Below are positions 8,362 through 15,092 of a stretch of DNA of 15,643 nt, in pieces. The stretch lies in assembly GCA_023136715.1 (NCBI GenBank), contig JAGLQT010000187.1:1-15643 (forward strand), in the 5' to 3' direction. Positions within the stretch are counted from its first letter, which is position 1; each line of letters opens with the position of its first letter. This DNA is from Gammaproteobacteria bacterium (GTDB lineage Bacteria; Pseudomonadota; Gammaproteobacteria; SZUA-229). The position numbers and the translations under genes were made by a program. Under the pieces are notes generated by a model, which was given only the letters and a program-made list of their open reading frames with translations, had not been told where the DNA came from and did not search any database.

Positions 8362-8382
8362 CGCGGGATTCTGATCCACGCG
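8362..8382 (+). promoter_or_regulatory. Hairpin just upstream of the ATPase ribosome-binding site
   Basis: CGCG-GGAT, loop TCTG, ATCC-A-CGCG can form an 8-bp GC-rich stem with one bulged A. It ends 3 bases before AGGA (8386-8389), the Shine-Dalgarno for the ATG at 8397. It could influence translation of the ATPase or mRNA stability; no terminator-type U-run follows. Confidence 0.35.
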
Positions 8383-8396
8383 CATAGGATGGATTG

Positions 8397-11075
8397 ATGT
8401 CTACACCACATGCACTTTCCAGTGATGACGTTCTTGTCACGCATCAATCAACTGCACATGGTCTAAGCCAGGCTGAGGCCGCTGTCCGTCTTGAACAGAA
8501 TGGACCTAACAGTCTCCCTGAAACAAAACCTGCTGGCATTGGCATGGTTTTTCTCCATCAATTCAAAAGCCCTCTTATCTATGTACTTATCGTTGCAGCC
8601 ATACTCTCGGTTGCCATTGAGGAGTGGTCGGATGCTGGTTTCATTGCGGCGGTTTTAATTATCAATGGAATGATCGGAACCATTCAGGAATATTCCGCAC
8701 AACGTGCCGCTTCCGCGCTCCGAAATTTAGTTAGTACACGCTGCCTGGTTCTACGCGATGCCGATAGTTATGAGATTGATGCCGAGAATCTGGTCGTCGG
8801 CGATATCATATTGCTCGAATCAGGTGACAAAATTCCTGCTGATATACGCCTGCTTGTTAGTCATGATTTAGAAGTGGATGAATCCTTGCTTACTGGCGAG
8901 TCTACAGCGCTATTAAAAGATGCAAATTTAGTGCTTGAAATTGACACTGTCCTGGCTGATCGACGCAATATGCTATTTGCAGGTTCTTTAGTGGATCGTG
9001 GTCGAGGTCGGGGCGTGGTGGTCGCAACTGCGCTTGATACGGAGCTGGGGCATATTGCCGAGTCTGTACTTGCTAAGTCACCAACCAAAGCACCACTACT
9101 GATTCGCATGGAAAGATTTACCCATCGTGTAGCAATCATTGTTGCAGTGGCCGCCATGATCATGGCGGCCATTGCCCTCTCACGGGGTATGCCCCTGGCT
9201 GAAATTTTCCTGTTGGCAGTTGCGCTTGCTGTGTCAGCCATACCCGAGGGACTTCCCGTGGCACTAACGGTCGCGCTGGCTATCGGTATGCGCAGAATGG
9301 CACGGCGTAATGTCATTATTCGAAAATTGATTGCCGTTGAGTCGCTGGGTTCCTGTACTTTTATCGCGACAGACAAAACCGGCACGCTGACGGTCAATCA
9401 GCTGACCGTGCGTAATATCACCTTCCCTGCCAATGAACCATTGAACGTTTCAGGTTCAGGTATTGAACCGGAAGGAATTATCACCACGCAGCAAGGACAG
9501 CCTGTAATAGATGAAAAAGATCGAATCGATCATTTGTGTCAGGTAGCCGTATTAGCTAATGAGGGGTATCTCAGTCACCGTGGTGAAGGATGGATACATC
9601 ATGGCGATGCAGTGGATATCGCATTACTGGTAATGGCTCACAAGGTAGGTATTACCAAAAATGAAACCGTTAATGCCTATCCTGAAATTTCCACCATTGA
9701 TTTTGAGTCAGAACGTTTATTTAGCGCCAGCCTTAATCAGGTTAATGATAAACAATGTGCATTTGTTAAAGGTGCACTGGAACGATTGCTTCCTATGTGC
9801 AACACAATGTCTGCTGCGGAAGGCAATATGGAGCTGGATAAGCAGTCACTAGAAGAACAGGCGCTTCAGATGGCGGCTCAGGGTTACCGCGTTATTGCAC
9901 TGGCTAGTGGTGAGATAGAATTAGGTATCGATGAATTCTTTTCTGAAGAGCACCTGAATGGTTTAACACTTATCGGATTGATTGGCATGATCGATCCACT
10001 ACGTGCCGAGGCGAAAGATGCTATTGCAAGATGCCAGAAAGCAGGTATCGAAGTGGCCATGATCACTGGTGATCACCCGGTGACTGCTTTTGCTATTGCA
10101 CAAGAACTCAATCTCGCTAAATACAGTGATCAGGTTATTACCGGTCCGGAACTTAAACATTTTGCTGAGGACGGAACCATGGATGAGTTAATCCGTGAAG
10201 CACGTGTCTTTGCACGCGTTGAGCCACAGCAAAAACTGGACATTGTTCAATCATTACAACGCAATGGACATTTCGTCGCGGTCAGCGGCGATGGCGCTAA
10301 CGATGCACCGGCACTTCGTGCGGCGCATGTTGGTGTTGCTATGGGAAAAAGCGGCACCGATGTTGCCAGAGAAACGGCTGATATTATTGTTACCGATGAT
10401 AATTTTTCTTCCATTGTTGCAGGTGTTGAAGAAGGTCGTATCGCCTACGCCAATGTACGTAAAGTTATCTTTCTACTTATTTCCACTGGTATGGCTGAGC
10501 TGGTTTTGTTTGCGCTGGCATTGTTGACCGGCTTACCTCTTCCTTTACTCGCTGTTCATTTACTTTGGTTAAATTTGGTCACTAATGGAATTCAGGATGT
10601 CGCGCTCGCGTTCGAGCCAGGCGAAGGCAACGAATTGAATCGTCCACCACGGTCACCACGCGACCCTATTTTTAATCGCATCATGGTTGAACGTGTTGTT
10701 ATCTCTGCACTGGTTATTGGTATCGTGGCCTTCTTCCTGTTCCAGTGGTTATTAGGTAAGGGCTATAGCGTGGACGAAGCACGTAACGGCACGTTGTTAC
10801 TCATGGTGCTGTTTGAAAACATCCATGTATTTAATTGTCGTTCGGAAACGCGTTCAGTGTTTGGGCATAACCCATTAAGCAACCCTATACTTTTGTTCGG
10901 CACAGTCACAGCCCAGCTTATTCATATTGGCGCCATGTACACGCCATGGATTAGCGATGTGCTGCATATTCAGCCTGTATCACCGCAGCACTGGCTTCAA
11001 TTACTGGGGTTAGCTTTTACTGTTTTAGTGATAATGGAGCTGCACAAGCTTGTTCGTCGAATTAGTAAACGTTAA
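8397..11075 (+). CDS. P2-type cation-transporting P-type ATPase
   Basis: An 892-residue inner-membrane pump that couples ATP hydrolysis to cation transport through an aspartyl-phosphate. In order: a cation-ATPase N-terminal domain (about residues 10-75) with GLSQAEAAVRLEQNGPNSLP; the actuator loop LLTGES (about 164-169); M4 with IPEGLP (Glu284); the phosphorylation site DKTGTLT (Asp326); a nucleotide-binding KGALERLL; the hinge MITGDHPVTA; GDGANDAPAL (about 631-640); then M5-M10. The M5 carboxylate is Glu701 and M6 reads NLVTNGIQD (726-734). Compared with SERCA NLVTDG, the metal-binding Asp is Asn, with an extra Asp four residues on. I chose ATG 8397 (AGGA 7 bases upstream) over the overlapping TTG at 8394. 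The domain plan matches the Ca2+-ATPase-like branch, but the ion cannot be assigned; Ca2+, Mn2+, Na+ or H+ all remain possible. It is monocistronic and converges on the sortase gene with 9 bases between. Confidence 0.93.
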   Translation: MSTPHALSSDDVLVTHQSTAHGLSQAEAAVRLEQNGPNSLPETKPAGIGMVFLHQFKSPLIYVLIVAAILSVAIEEWSDAGFIAAVLIINGMIGTIQEYSAQRAASALRNLVSTRCLVLRDADSYEIDAENLVVGDIILLESGDKIPADIRLLVSHDLEVDESLLTGESTALLKDANLVLEIDTVLADRRNMLFAGSLVDRGRGRGVVVATALDTELGHIAESVLAKSPTKAPLLIRMERFTHRVAIIVAVAAMIMAAIALSRGMPLAEIFLLAVALAVSAIPEGLPVALTVALAIGMRRMARRNVIIRKLIAVESLGSCTFIATDKTGTLTVNQLTVRNITFPANEPLNVSGSGIEPEGIITTQQGQPVIDEKDRIDHLCQVAVLANEGYLSHRGEGWIHHGDAVDIALLVMAHKVGITKNETVNAYPEISTIDFESERLFSASLNQVNDKQCAFVKGALERLLPMCNTMSAAEGNMELDKQSLEEQALQMAAQGYRVIALASGEIELGIDEFFSEEHLNGLTLIGLIGMIDPLRAEAKDAIARCQKAGIEVAMITGDHPVTAFAIAQELNLAKYSDQVITGPELKHFAEDGTMDELIREARVFARVEPQQKLDIVQSLQRNGHFVAVSGDGANDAPALRAAHVGVAMGKSGTDVARETADIIVTDDNFSSIVAGVEEGRIAYANVRKVIFLLISTGMAELVLFALALLTGLPLPLLAVHLLWLNLVTNGIQDVALAFEPGEGNELNRPPRSPRDPIFNRIMVERVVISALVIGIVAFFLFQWLLGKGYSVDEARNGTLLLMVLFENIHVFNCRSETRSVFGHNPLSNPILLFGTVTAQLIHIGAMYTPWISDVLHIQPVSPQHWLQLLGLAFTVLVIMELHKLVRRISKR
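9148..9171. repeat. Perfect 24-bp palindrome inside the ATPase gene
   Basis: The sequence from 9148 to 9171 is identical to its own reverse complement, centred on the ATGATCAT core between 9159 and 9160. It encodes part of the third membrane segment (Ala-Ala-Met-Ile-Met-Ala-Ala), so the symmetry may simply come from GCC/GCG alanine codons flanking ATG ATC ATG. An mRNA hairpin is possible. Confidence 0.6.
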
Positions 11076-11084
11076 ATACAATAT

Positions 11085-11657
11085 CTAAAGTTCAACCGCT
11101 CCTACGATAAAACGTTCTGTTCCACCTACTGTAATAGAGTTAAATGGGTAACAGGTCGAGAGCACAAGGTCATAGTTCATATTATCTGTATCAATCGTAA
11201 ATGTTTTACTATCAACCACGCCGATATCCTTTACTTTATATTGCCTGCTTGTATCAGGTGTTTTTATAAATATGGCATCATTAATGTTGATGTCCTGAAG
11301 TTTATTAAAATGTGTGTCACGGTGACCGCTGATGAGGGTAACACCGGCATCATCCAGTGCTGCACCTGCATGTGAAAGTCCGGGGCCGAAGGCAAGGCTC
11401 GAGCCGCTATCACCAGATAGTACGATCTCACTCAAACCTACTGATGGAATCGCGAGTTCCGCGACCGGCCATGTATCTGCCCATGACCAGGGTTTGTTAA
11501 CATCCTTGTTAACTAGTGTTTCTTGCCAGGCATCTTTAATCAAAAAAGTAGCGGCATAGGCCTTGCTAACTATCCATGATGCACTGGCAAGATGCCATAG
11601 ACCCATTGATGCACTAACCAGCATGACAGTCAGTATAAAACGTTTTGGATTGATCAT
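11085..11657 (-). CDS. Class GN sortase of the proteobacterial dedicated sortase system
   Basis: A 190-residue membrane-anchored cysteine transpeptidase expected to cleave an LPxTA-type signal and join or release its substrate at the cell envelope. An N-terminal membrane anchor (about residues 7-30) is followed by the sortase barrel. The catalytic triad is visible: His112 in SGHRDTHF, Cys169 in LVLSTCYPF and Arg182 in GGTERFIVG. The start ATG overlaps the TGA of the VIT/VWA gene as ATGA, a 4-base overlap that implies co-translation with its presumed substrate. Sortases are rare in Gram-negatives; class GN forms occur with one dedicated target and a regulatory set, all present here. It is the last gene of the minus-strand operon, and no terminator hairpin is seen before the convergent ATPase gene. 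Confidence 0.93.
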   Translation of the reverse strand: MINPKRFILTVMLVSASMGLWHLASASWIVSKAYAATFLIKDAWQETLVNKDVNKPWSWADTWPVAELAIPSVGLSEIVLSGDSGSSLAFGPGLSHAGAALDDAGVTLISGHRDTHFNKLQDININDAIFIKTPDTSRQYKVKDIGVVDSKTFTIDTDNMNYDLVLSTCYPFNSITVGGTERFIVGAVEL

Positions 11658-13753
11658 TTTGCAAAACTTATACGTCGTAGCATCAATGCAAGACCAATAA
11701 ATAGCATCGCTAATACAAGGTGCCTGTAAGAACCTGCAGCTGTTTGAGGTAGATTAATTTGACGGGCTGGCACCGTTCTTTTTTTGTTGCTTGATCTTGT
11801 CCAGCCATAGGGAAGGTTATTTTTAATTCTCTCTGAATACAGAGTTCCACTCTGGTTAACCGGTGTTACATCAACAGCAACCAGGCTGGTGAACTGGCTC
11901 AATAGGTGGTGCTTTATAGACTCCTCAATAATTTGTAGTTTTATGTGATCTTTCAGCTGACCTTGTCTCTCATCATGATAGTTTTGACTGAGTGAGGCAA
12001 TTTTTTCTCGTGCCCATGCAGTCCTGATCCCCTGGTTATCAGAGCCTGTATTTAACGAAACTTTATGCTGCCACGGATTAGTGCCAATTTTACCTTCGAG
12101 TGTGATTGAGTTAAAAAGATTCTTACCTCGCAGCACTACGCTGACAGGTTCGCCGACATACAGGTCGGGTACGGGGTTGTGATAAGTTTCAATATCATCA
12201 CCGAATATTGTTAGTTGTATATCGGTTAGCGCAGGTGACTCAAGTTTTTTGAATAAGGCCTCAGTTTTTTGTCCAACTTCCCGAGTATTGCTGATAAATG
12301 TGAATGTACCGCGCCCTGCTTTCGCTGCTTTCTTCATAAATAAACTGTTTGGTGCTGAACCAATGCCAACGGTGAATAAACGGTCCTCGCCTAAATTGGT
12401 CTTAATGTAAGCAAATAAGTCGCGTTCATTGCTAACATTACCATCGGTGATAAATATTAACTGACGGAGAAATTCTGGCTCAGTCGCTGTGGCAAAAGCT
12501 AATTGGAGTGCAGGTAACATTTCTGTACCACCACCGGCACTCAATGAGTGTACAAATCGTTTCGCCTGTTCAACATTGGCATTGCTGGCCAACTTTGAAT
12601 CAAAAAAAATCTTTTTAGAAACATTGTTAAACCAGATGATGTTAAATTTATCTGAAGGTTTGAGTCTATCCAGCGCTAATTTCAGGGCAGATTTGGCCTG
12701 TTCAATTGAGGTGCCAGACATAGACCCGGAAACATCCAGGATAAAAACCACATCCCTGGGTATATCAAGTTGGTTATAAAGCTCATTTTTTGGAGGGTAG
12801 ACAGTAACAAGACTGTACTCATAATCTTCATGCTTTTGATTAAAAACTGTGGCTTTAGGTAACTTGCCTAACTCAGGTGTCCAGTTCAATAAAAAGTCAC
12901 GATCAGCGGGAACGTTGATATCTCGTAAATTAATAAGATAGTGATTATCTGTCTGAGGATTAATCATAATCTGATGACTGCTACTAACAATGTTCGCCAC
13001 GGATATTCCTGTATCCAGGTTAACGCTAATTGATGTCTGGTTAAGATCTTTGGAAGTGGTTGATGATTCAGTGAAAACACCCGTGTCGTATTGCGGGTTG
13101 TTTAAGCCTTCTCTGGAAGCGGTGATATAACGTTCACCTACCACCAGTGGATATCGCAGAGAATATTGTCCATCACGATATTGCAGTGTTTGCTGGTACT
13201 CAATTTCAACCAGAATTTCTGCGCCCGGTGCGATATTAGCGAGTTTAGTTGTAAATACATTAGGACGTTGCTGTTCCATTAAGCCTGTTCGTTGACCATT
13301 ACGTTTGGCAGTTTCGTAGGTTTTTCTGGCCTGTAACTTCTCCTGAACTTGACCTTCAATAACCCGTCCATCGATAATTAACTTGAAATGGTCAACAGCG
13401 GCATTCTCTGGCAATGGGAATACATACAAACCCTCTGCCCATAAGCTACTGGTGTTCCTGAACTGTTGTTGCACCGTCGCTCGGGCAATCATTCCGCTGA
13501 CGTTGATGTTAACTGTAGATTTCAGCTGAAGCGCTTCAATATAGATGCCATCATCTGGTAATAGCCAGGCAGTGCCTCGTGTTATTGAATTCAGGTCAGG
13601 TTGCTGAATGACTTTTTCACCATTGGCGTAAACATTGTTAGCCAGCATGAAAAATACAATGAATATTAGAACTGTCACCACTAAACGTGTCAGCATGGTT
13701 ATGTATTTATTGGGCTTGCAATACGAATATCGAAAATCATTAGTGTATCTCAT
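11654..13753 (-). CDS. VIT/VWA surface protein, dedicated sortase target with LPQTA signal
   Basis: A 699-residue exported protein. An N-terminal signal segment (about residues 20-44) follows an unusually long polar leader containing a Cys. Next is a VIT (vault/inter-alpha-trypsin) domain at about 60-190 with YVFPLPENAAVD and RKTYETAKRNGQRTGLMEQQ. A VWA domain has a complete MIDAS: DVSGS (Asp340), Thr410 in GGGTEM, and Asp437 in FITDGN. The C-terminus carries a sorting signal: LPQTA at 668-672, a hydrophobic stretch and a short basic tail (RRISFAK). This matches the 'marine proteobacterial sortase target protein' family. I start at ATG 13751-13753 because GGAG (13761-13764) lies 7 bases upstream; an in-frame GTG at 13775-13777 would add 8 residues and abut the preceding stop codon. 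It is followed immediately by its sortase. Metal-dependent adhesion is inferred from VIT/VWA proteins elsewhere. Confidence 0.93.
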   Translation of the reverse strand: MRYTNDFRYSYCKPNKYITMLTRLVVTVLIFIVFFMLANNVYANGEKVIQQPDLNSITRGTAWLLPDDGIYIEALQLKSTVNINVSGMIARATVQQQFRNTSSLWAEGLYVFPLPENAAVDHFKLIIDGRVIEGQVQEKLQARKTYETAKRNGQRTGLMEQQRPNVFTTKLANIAPGAEILVEIEYQQTLQYRDGQYSLRYPLVVGERYITASREGLNNPQYDTGVFTESSTTSKDLNQTSISVNLDTGISVANIVSSSHQIMINPQTDNHYLINLRDINVPADRDFLLNWTPELGKLPKATVFNQKHEDYEYSLVTVYPPKNELYNQLDIPRDVVFILDVSGSMSGTSIEQAKSALKLALDRLKPSDKFNIIWFNNVSKKIFFDSKLASNANVEQAKRFVHSLSAGGGTEMLPALQLAFATATEPEFLRQLIFITDGNVSNERDLFAYIKTNLGEDRLFTVGIGSAPNSLFMKKAAKAGRGTFTFISNTREVGQKTEALFKKLESPALTDIQLTIFGDDIETYHNPVPDLYVGEPVSVVLRGKNLFNSITLEGKIGTNPWQHKVSLNTGSDNQGIRTAWAREKIASLSQNYHDERQGQLKDHIKLQIIEESIKHHLLSQFTSLVAVDVTPVNQSGTLYSERIKNNLPYGWTRSSNKKRTVPARQINLPQTAAGSYRHLVLAMLFIGLALMLRRISFAK

Positions 13754-13760
13754 CGGCTTT

Positions 13761-13764
13761 CTCC
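13761..13764 (-). promoter_or_regulatory. Shine-Dalgarno deciding the VIT/VWA start
   Basis: GGAG on the minus strand lies 7 bases before ATG 13751-13753. The upstream GTG alternative (13775-13777) directly follows the previous gene's stop and has no comparable site, so the ATG is preferred. Confidence 0.6.
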
Positions 13765-13777
13765 ATTTGTTTTTCAC

Positions 13778-14050
13778 TTATCGGTTACTTAAATGCTTAA
13801 AGCGATGACCAACTGCAATGACTCTGTCGTCGGACATCACTACATAGGCATCCATCATGTCATCGAGTCTTCTGACAACAATGTGCCCTATTTCTGAACA
13901 CATGGTGCGTTTACTTTGTTTGTCAAAATAAATAACCGTGGTGCCATTCATGCCGGTGATACGACATCCAAATTTACGCAACCAGTTAATAATGATGGGT
14001 GGGATAGCACGTTTTTTTTGATTCATTTTGTCTTGATGCGTCATACTCAT
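13778..14050 (-). CDS. Small basic protein of unknown function within the sortase operon
   Basis: A 90-residue soluble-looking protein that I do not recognise. It has no signal peptide or membrane segment. The N-terminus is polar and Lys/Gln-rich, followed by IPPIIINWLRKFGCRI, a strand with YFDKQSKRTM, then VVRRLDDMMDAYVVMSDD and a final IAVGHRFKHL with His and Arg. The predicted pattern is helix then several short strands. AGGTGA at 6 bases spacing supports the ATG at 14048-14050. The stop is 24 bases before the VIT/VWA start, so the two are probably co-transcribed. It lies just after the terminator that follows the OmpA-like gene and is not one of the standard members of the dedicated sortase set as I know it. 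It could be a cytoplasmic regulator or accessory factor, or an unrelated insertion; neither can be shown. Confidence 0.7.
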   Translation of the reverse strand: MSMTHQDKMNQKKRAIPPIIINWLRKFGCRITGMNGTTVIYFDKQSKRTMCSEIGHIVVRRLDDMMDAYVVMSDDRVIAVGHRFKHLSNR

Positions 14051-14081
14051 AATTAATCACCTGTCTATTAAATGTAGAGAT

Positions 14082-14116
14082 AAAAAACCCAACTCCAGAA
14101 ATAACCAGGAGTCGGG
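14082..14116 (-). terminator. Rho-independent terminator after the OmpA-like gene
   Basis: On the minus strand CCCGACTCC and GGAGTTGGG form a 9-bp stem (one G-U pair) around an 11-base loop, followed by six T. It starts 12 bases after the pdsO-type stop codon. It has no T-run in the plus direction. It lies inside what looks like one gene cluster, 31 bases before the next start codon, so it probably lowers expression of the downstream target and sortase genes rather than ending the cluster. Confidence 0.85.
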
Positions 14117-14128
14117 TAAATCGTTAAG

Positions 14129-14914
14129 TTAAAAGGAAGTTGAATCAGTGATAGCGGCTACGCTGTTGCCTGTGTTTGTTGGCGTCGTTTTAAAACTAAC
14201 TACAACACGGCGATCAAACATGTAGGCGTCAAGATCACCTGGAGCGGAAACGAAATTCTTTTCGCCATAAGCTTTAACATTGATTCTTCTATCATCAATA
14301 CCCTGTTTAGCAAAATATTCACGAACCGATTCCAGTCTTGCCACTGATAACTGGAGGTTGTCTGCCTCATTACCCTGCCTGTCTGAATAGCCATCTAGAT
14401 TTAACTGGAGCTCAGGGATTTCACTAAGCAGATTTGAAAGTACTGATAGTTGTTGTGTATAAAAATTTTCAACATCAACGCTACCCGCTTTAAAATAAAC
14501 ATCCAGACTAAGGTCATTGCTTACGATTTCCTGTATAGCGTTGATCGATTCAGGCTTTTCAGAATCAATCATAGGAATCTCATTACTGGATGAGGCGACC
14601 AACACACTTTCTGGTTCATCGTCCTGCTTCGATGTCTCAATCATTTCAGTTAACAATGATTCTGTTTCAGCTAAATGATCAACCCCCTCTACTTCGGTCT
14701 CTGAGTCCTGACGACTCGCTAGTGCGCCAACAATGCCGCCAACCAGCAAACCTGCTGGCCCTGCGAGCAAAGCGCCACTAACCGCACCTATGCTGATGGC
14801 AGTGACCTGTTTTTTGTTACTTGTGGTAGCTTCATCGTTCTGACTAGCCATGACCTGGGCTGAACTTGTGGCGATTAATGATGCGATTGCGATTGGTATA
14901 AGTTTTTTCTTCAT
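14129..14914 (-). CDS. pdsO: OmpA-family protein of the dedicated sortase system
   Basis: A 261-residue envelope protein. The signal peptide MKKKLIPIAIASLIATSSA probably ends after VMA (about residue 23). A Gly/Ala-rich segment (about 40-67, glycine-zipper-like, ending ASRQD) could insert in a membrane. An acidic, low-complexity linker (about 68-130) is followed by a C-terminal OmpA-like domain with the fold strand LDVYFKAGS, LDGYSDRQGN (Asp for peptidoglycan diaminopimelate), LSVARLESVREYF (Arg partner), INVKAYGEKNF and DRRVVVSF. It lacks an OmpA beta-barrel. GGAG lies 6 bases before the ATG. It heads the minus-strand cluster, is divergent from the response-regulator gene and is followed by a strong terminator. 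The symbol follows the naming of the proteobacterial dedicated sortase OmpA-like protein and depends on this context. Binding peptidoglycan to hold the system in place is inference. Confidence 0.88.
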   Translation of the reverse strand: MKKKLIPIAIASLIATSSAQVMASQNDEATTSNKKQVTAISIGAVSGALLAGPAGLLVGGIVGALASRQDSETEVEGVDHLAETESLLTEMIETSKQDDEPESVLVASSSNEIPMIDSEKPESINAIQEIVSNDLSLDVYFKAGSVDVENFYTQQLSVLSNLLSEIPELQLNLDGYSDRQGNEADNLQLSVARLESVREYFAKQGIDDRRINVKAYGEKNFVSAPGDLDAYMFDRRVVVSFKTTPTNTGNSVAAITDSTSF

Positions 14915-15092
14915 AGTTATCTCCTGGTTAAAATATTGGTGTCTCGTAAGGATGAGATCACCTTGCTACGGTTGCTATTAAAGCAACGCGCCTTATTTCA
15001 ATCTTTGGCAGTGCATGGAAAGAAAATGGACAAATTATGGAGATGCGGGTAAATCACTCCACAATCTCCATGAATTAAGGTAGATTACAGTC
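14915..15092. promoter_or_regulatory. Divergent control region between pdsO and the response regulator
   Basis: This 178-base region must hold both promoters. An 8-bp perfect inverted repeat, ATGGAGAT (15037-15044) and ATCTCCAT (15064-15071), extends to AATT arms with one bulge (15033-15076). A candidate plus-strand promoter pairs TGGACA (15027-15032) with a poor TAAATC (15050-15055) at 17 bases, placing the repeat arms in the spacer and just past the start. Also present are the direct repeat TTGCTA (14963-14968, 14972-14977), an imperfect inverted repeat at 14948-14964 and GTTGC/GCAAC arms at 14971-14987. Binding sites for the adjacent OmpR-type regulator are plausible but unproven. Confidence 0.4.

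Larger units (their letters stand above)
7996..8396. other. Divergent intergenic region between the sensor operon and the P-type ATPase
   Basis: About 0.4 kb of AT-rich DNA with no credible coding frame. The left part holds the Shine-Dalgarno, candidate promoter and 21-bp palindrome of the minus-strand operon. The right part must hold the ATPase promoter. The best I see there is a weak TTGGAT (8300-8305) followed 15 bases later by TATAGT, next to a short imperfect inverted repeat (GTATA-GTT-TATAC). I see no tRNA, small-RNA signature or insertion-element end. Confidence 0.5.

Noticed and set aside
8244..8447. 67-codon minus-strand frame spanning the ATPase start and leader
   Set aside because: No Shine-Dalgarno, no domain, and overlap with the ATPase start; odd composition rich in His, Ile and Tyr.
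8861..9397. 178-codon open frame on the minus strand inside the ATPase gene
   Set aside because: Low-complexity Ala/Ser/Thr/Arg composition typical of an antisense shadow, no ribosome site, no recognisable domain, and full overlap with a well-supported gene.
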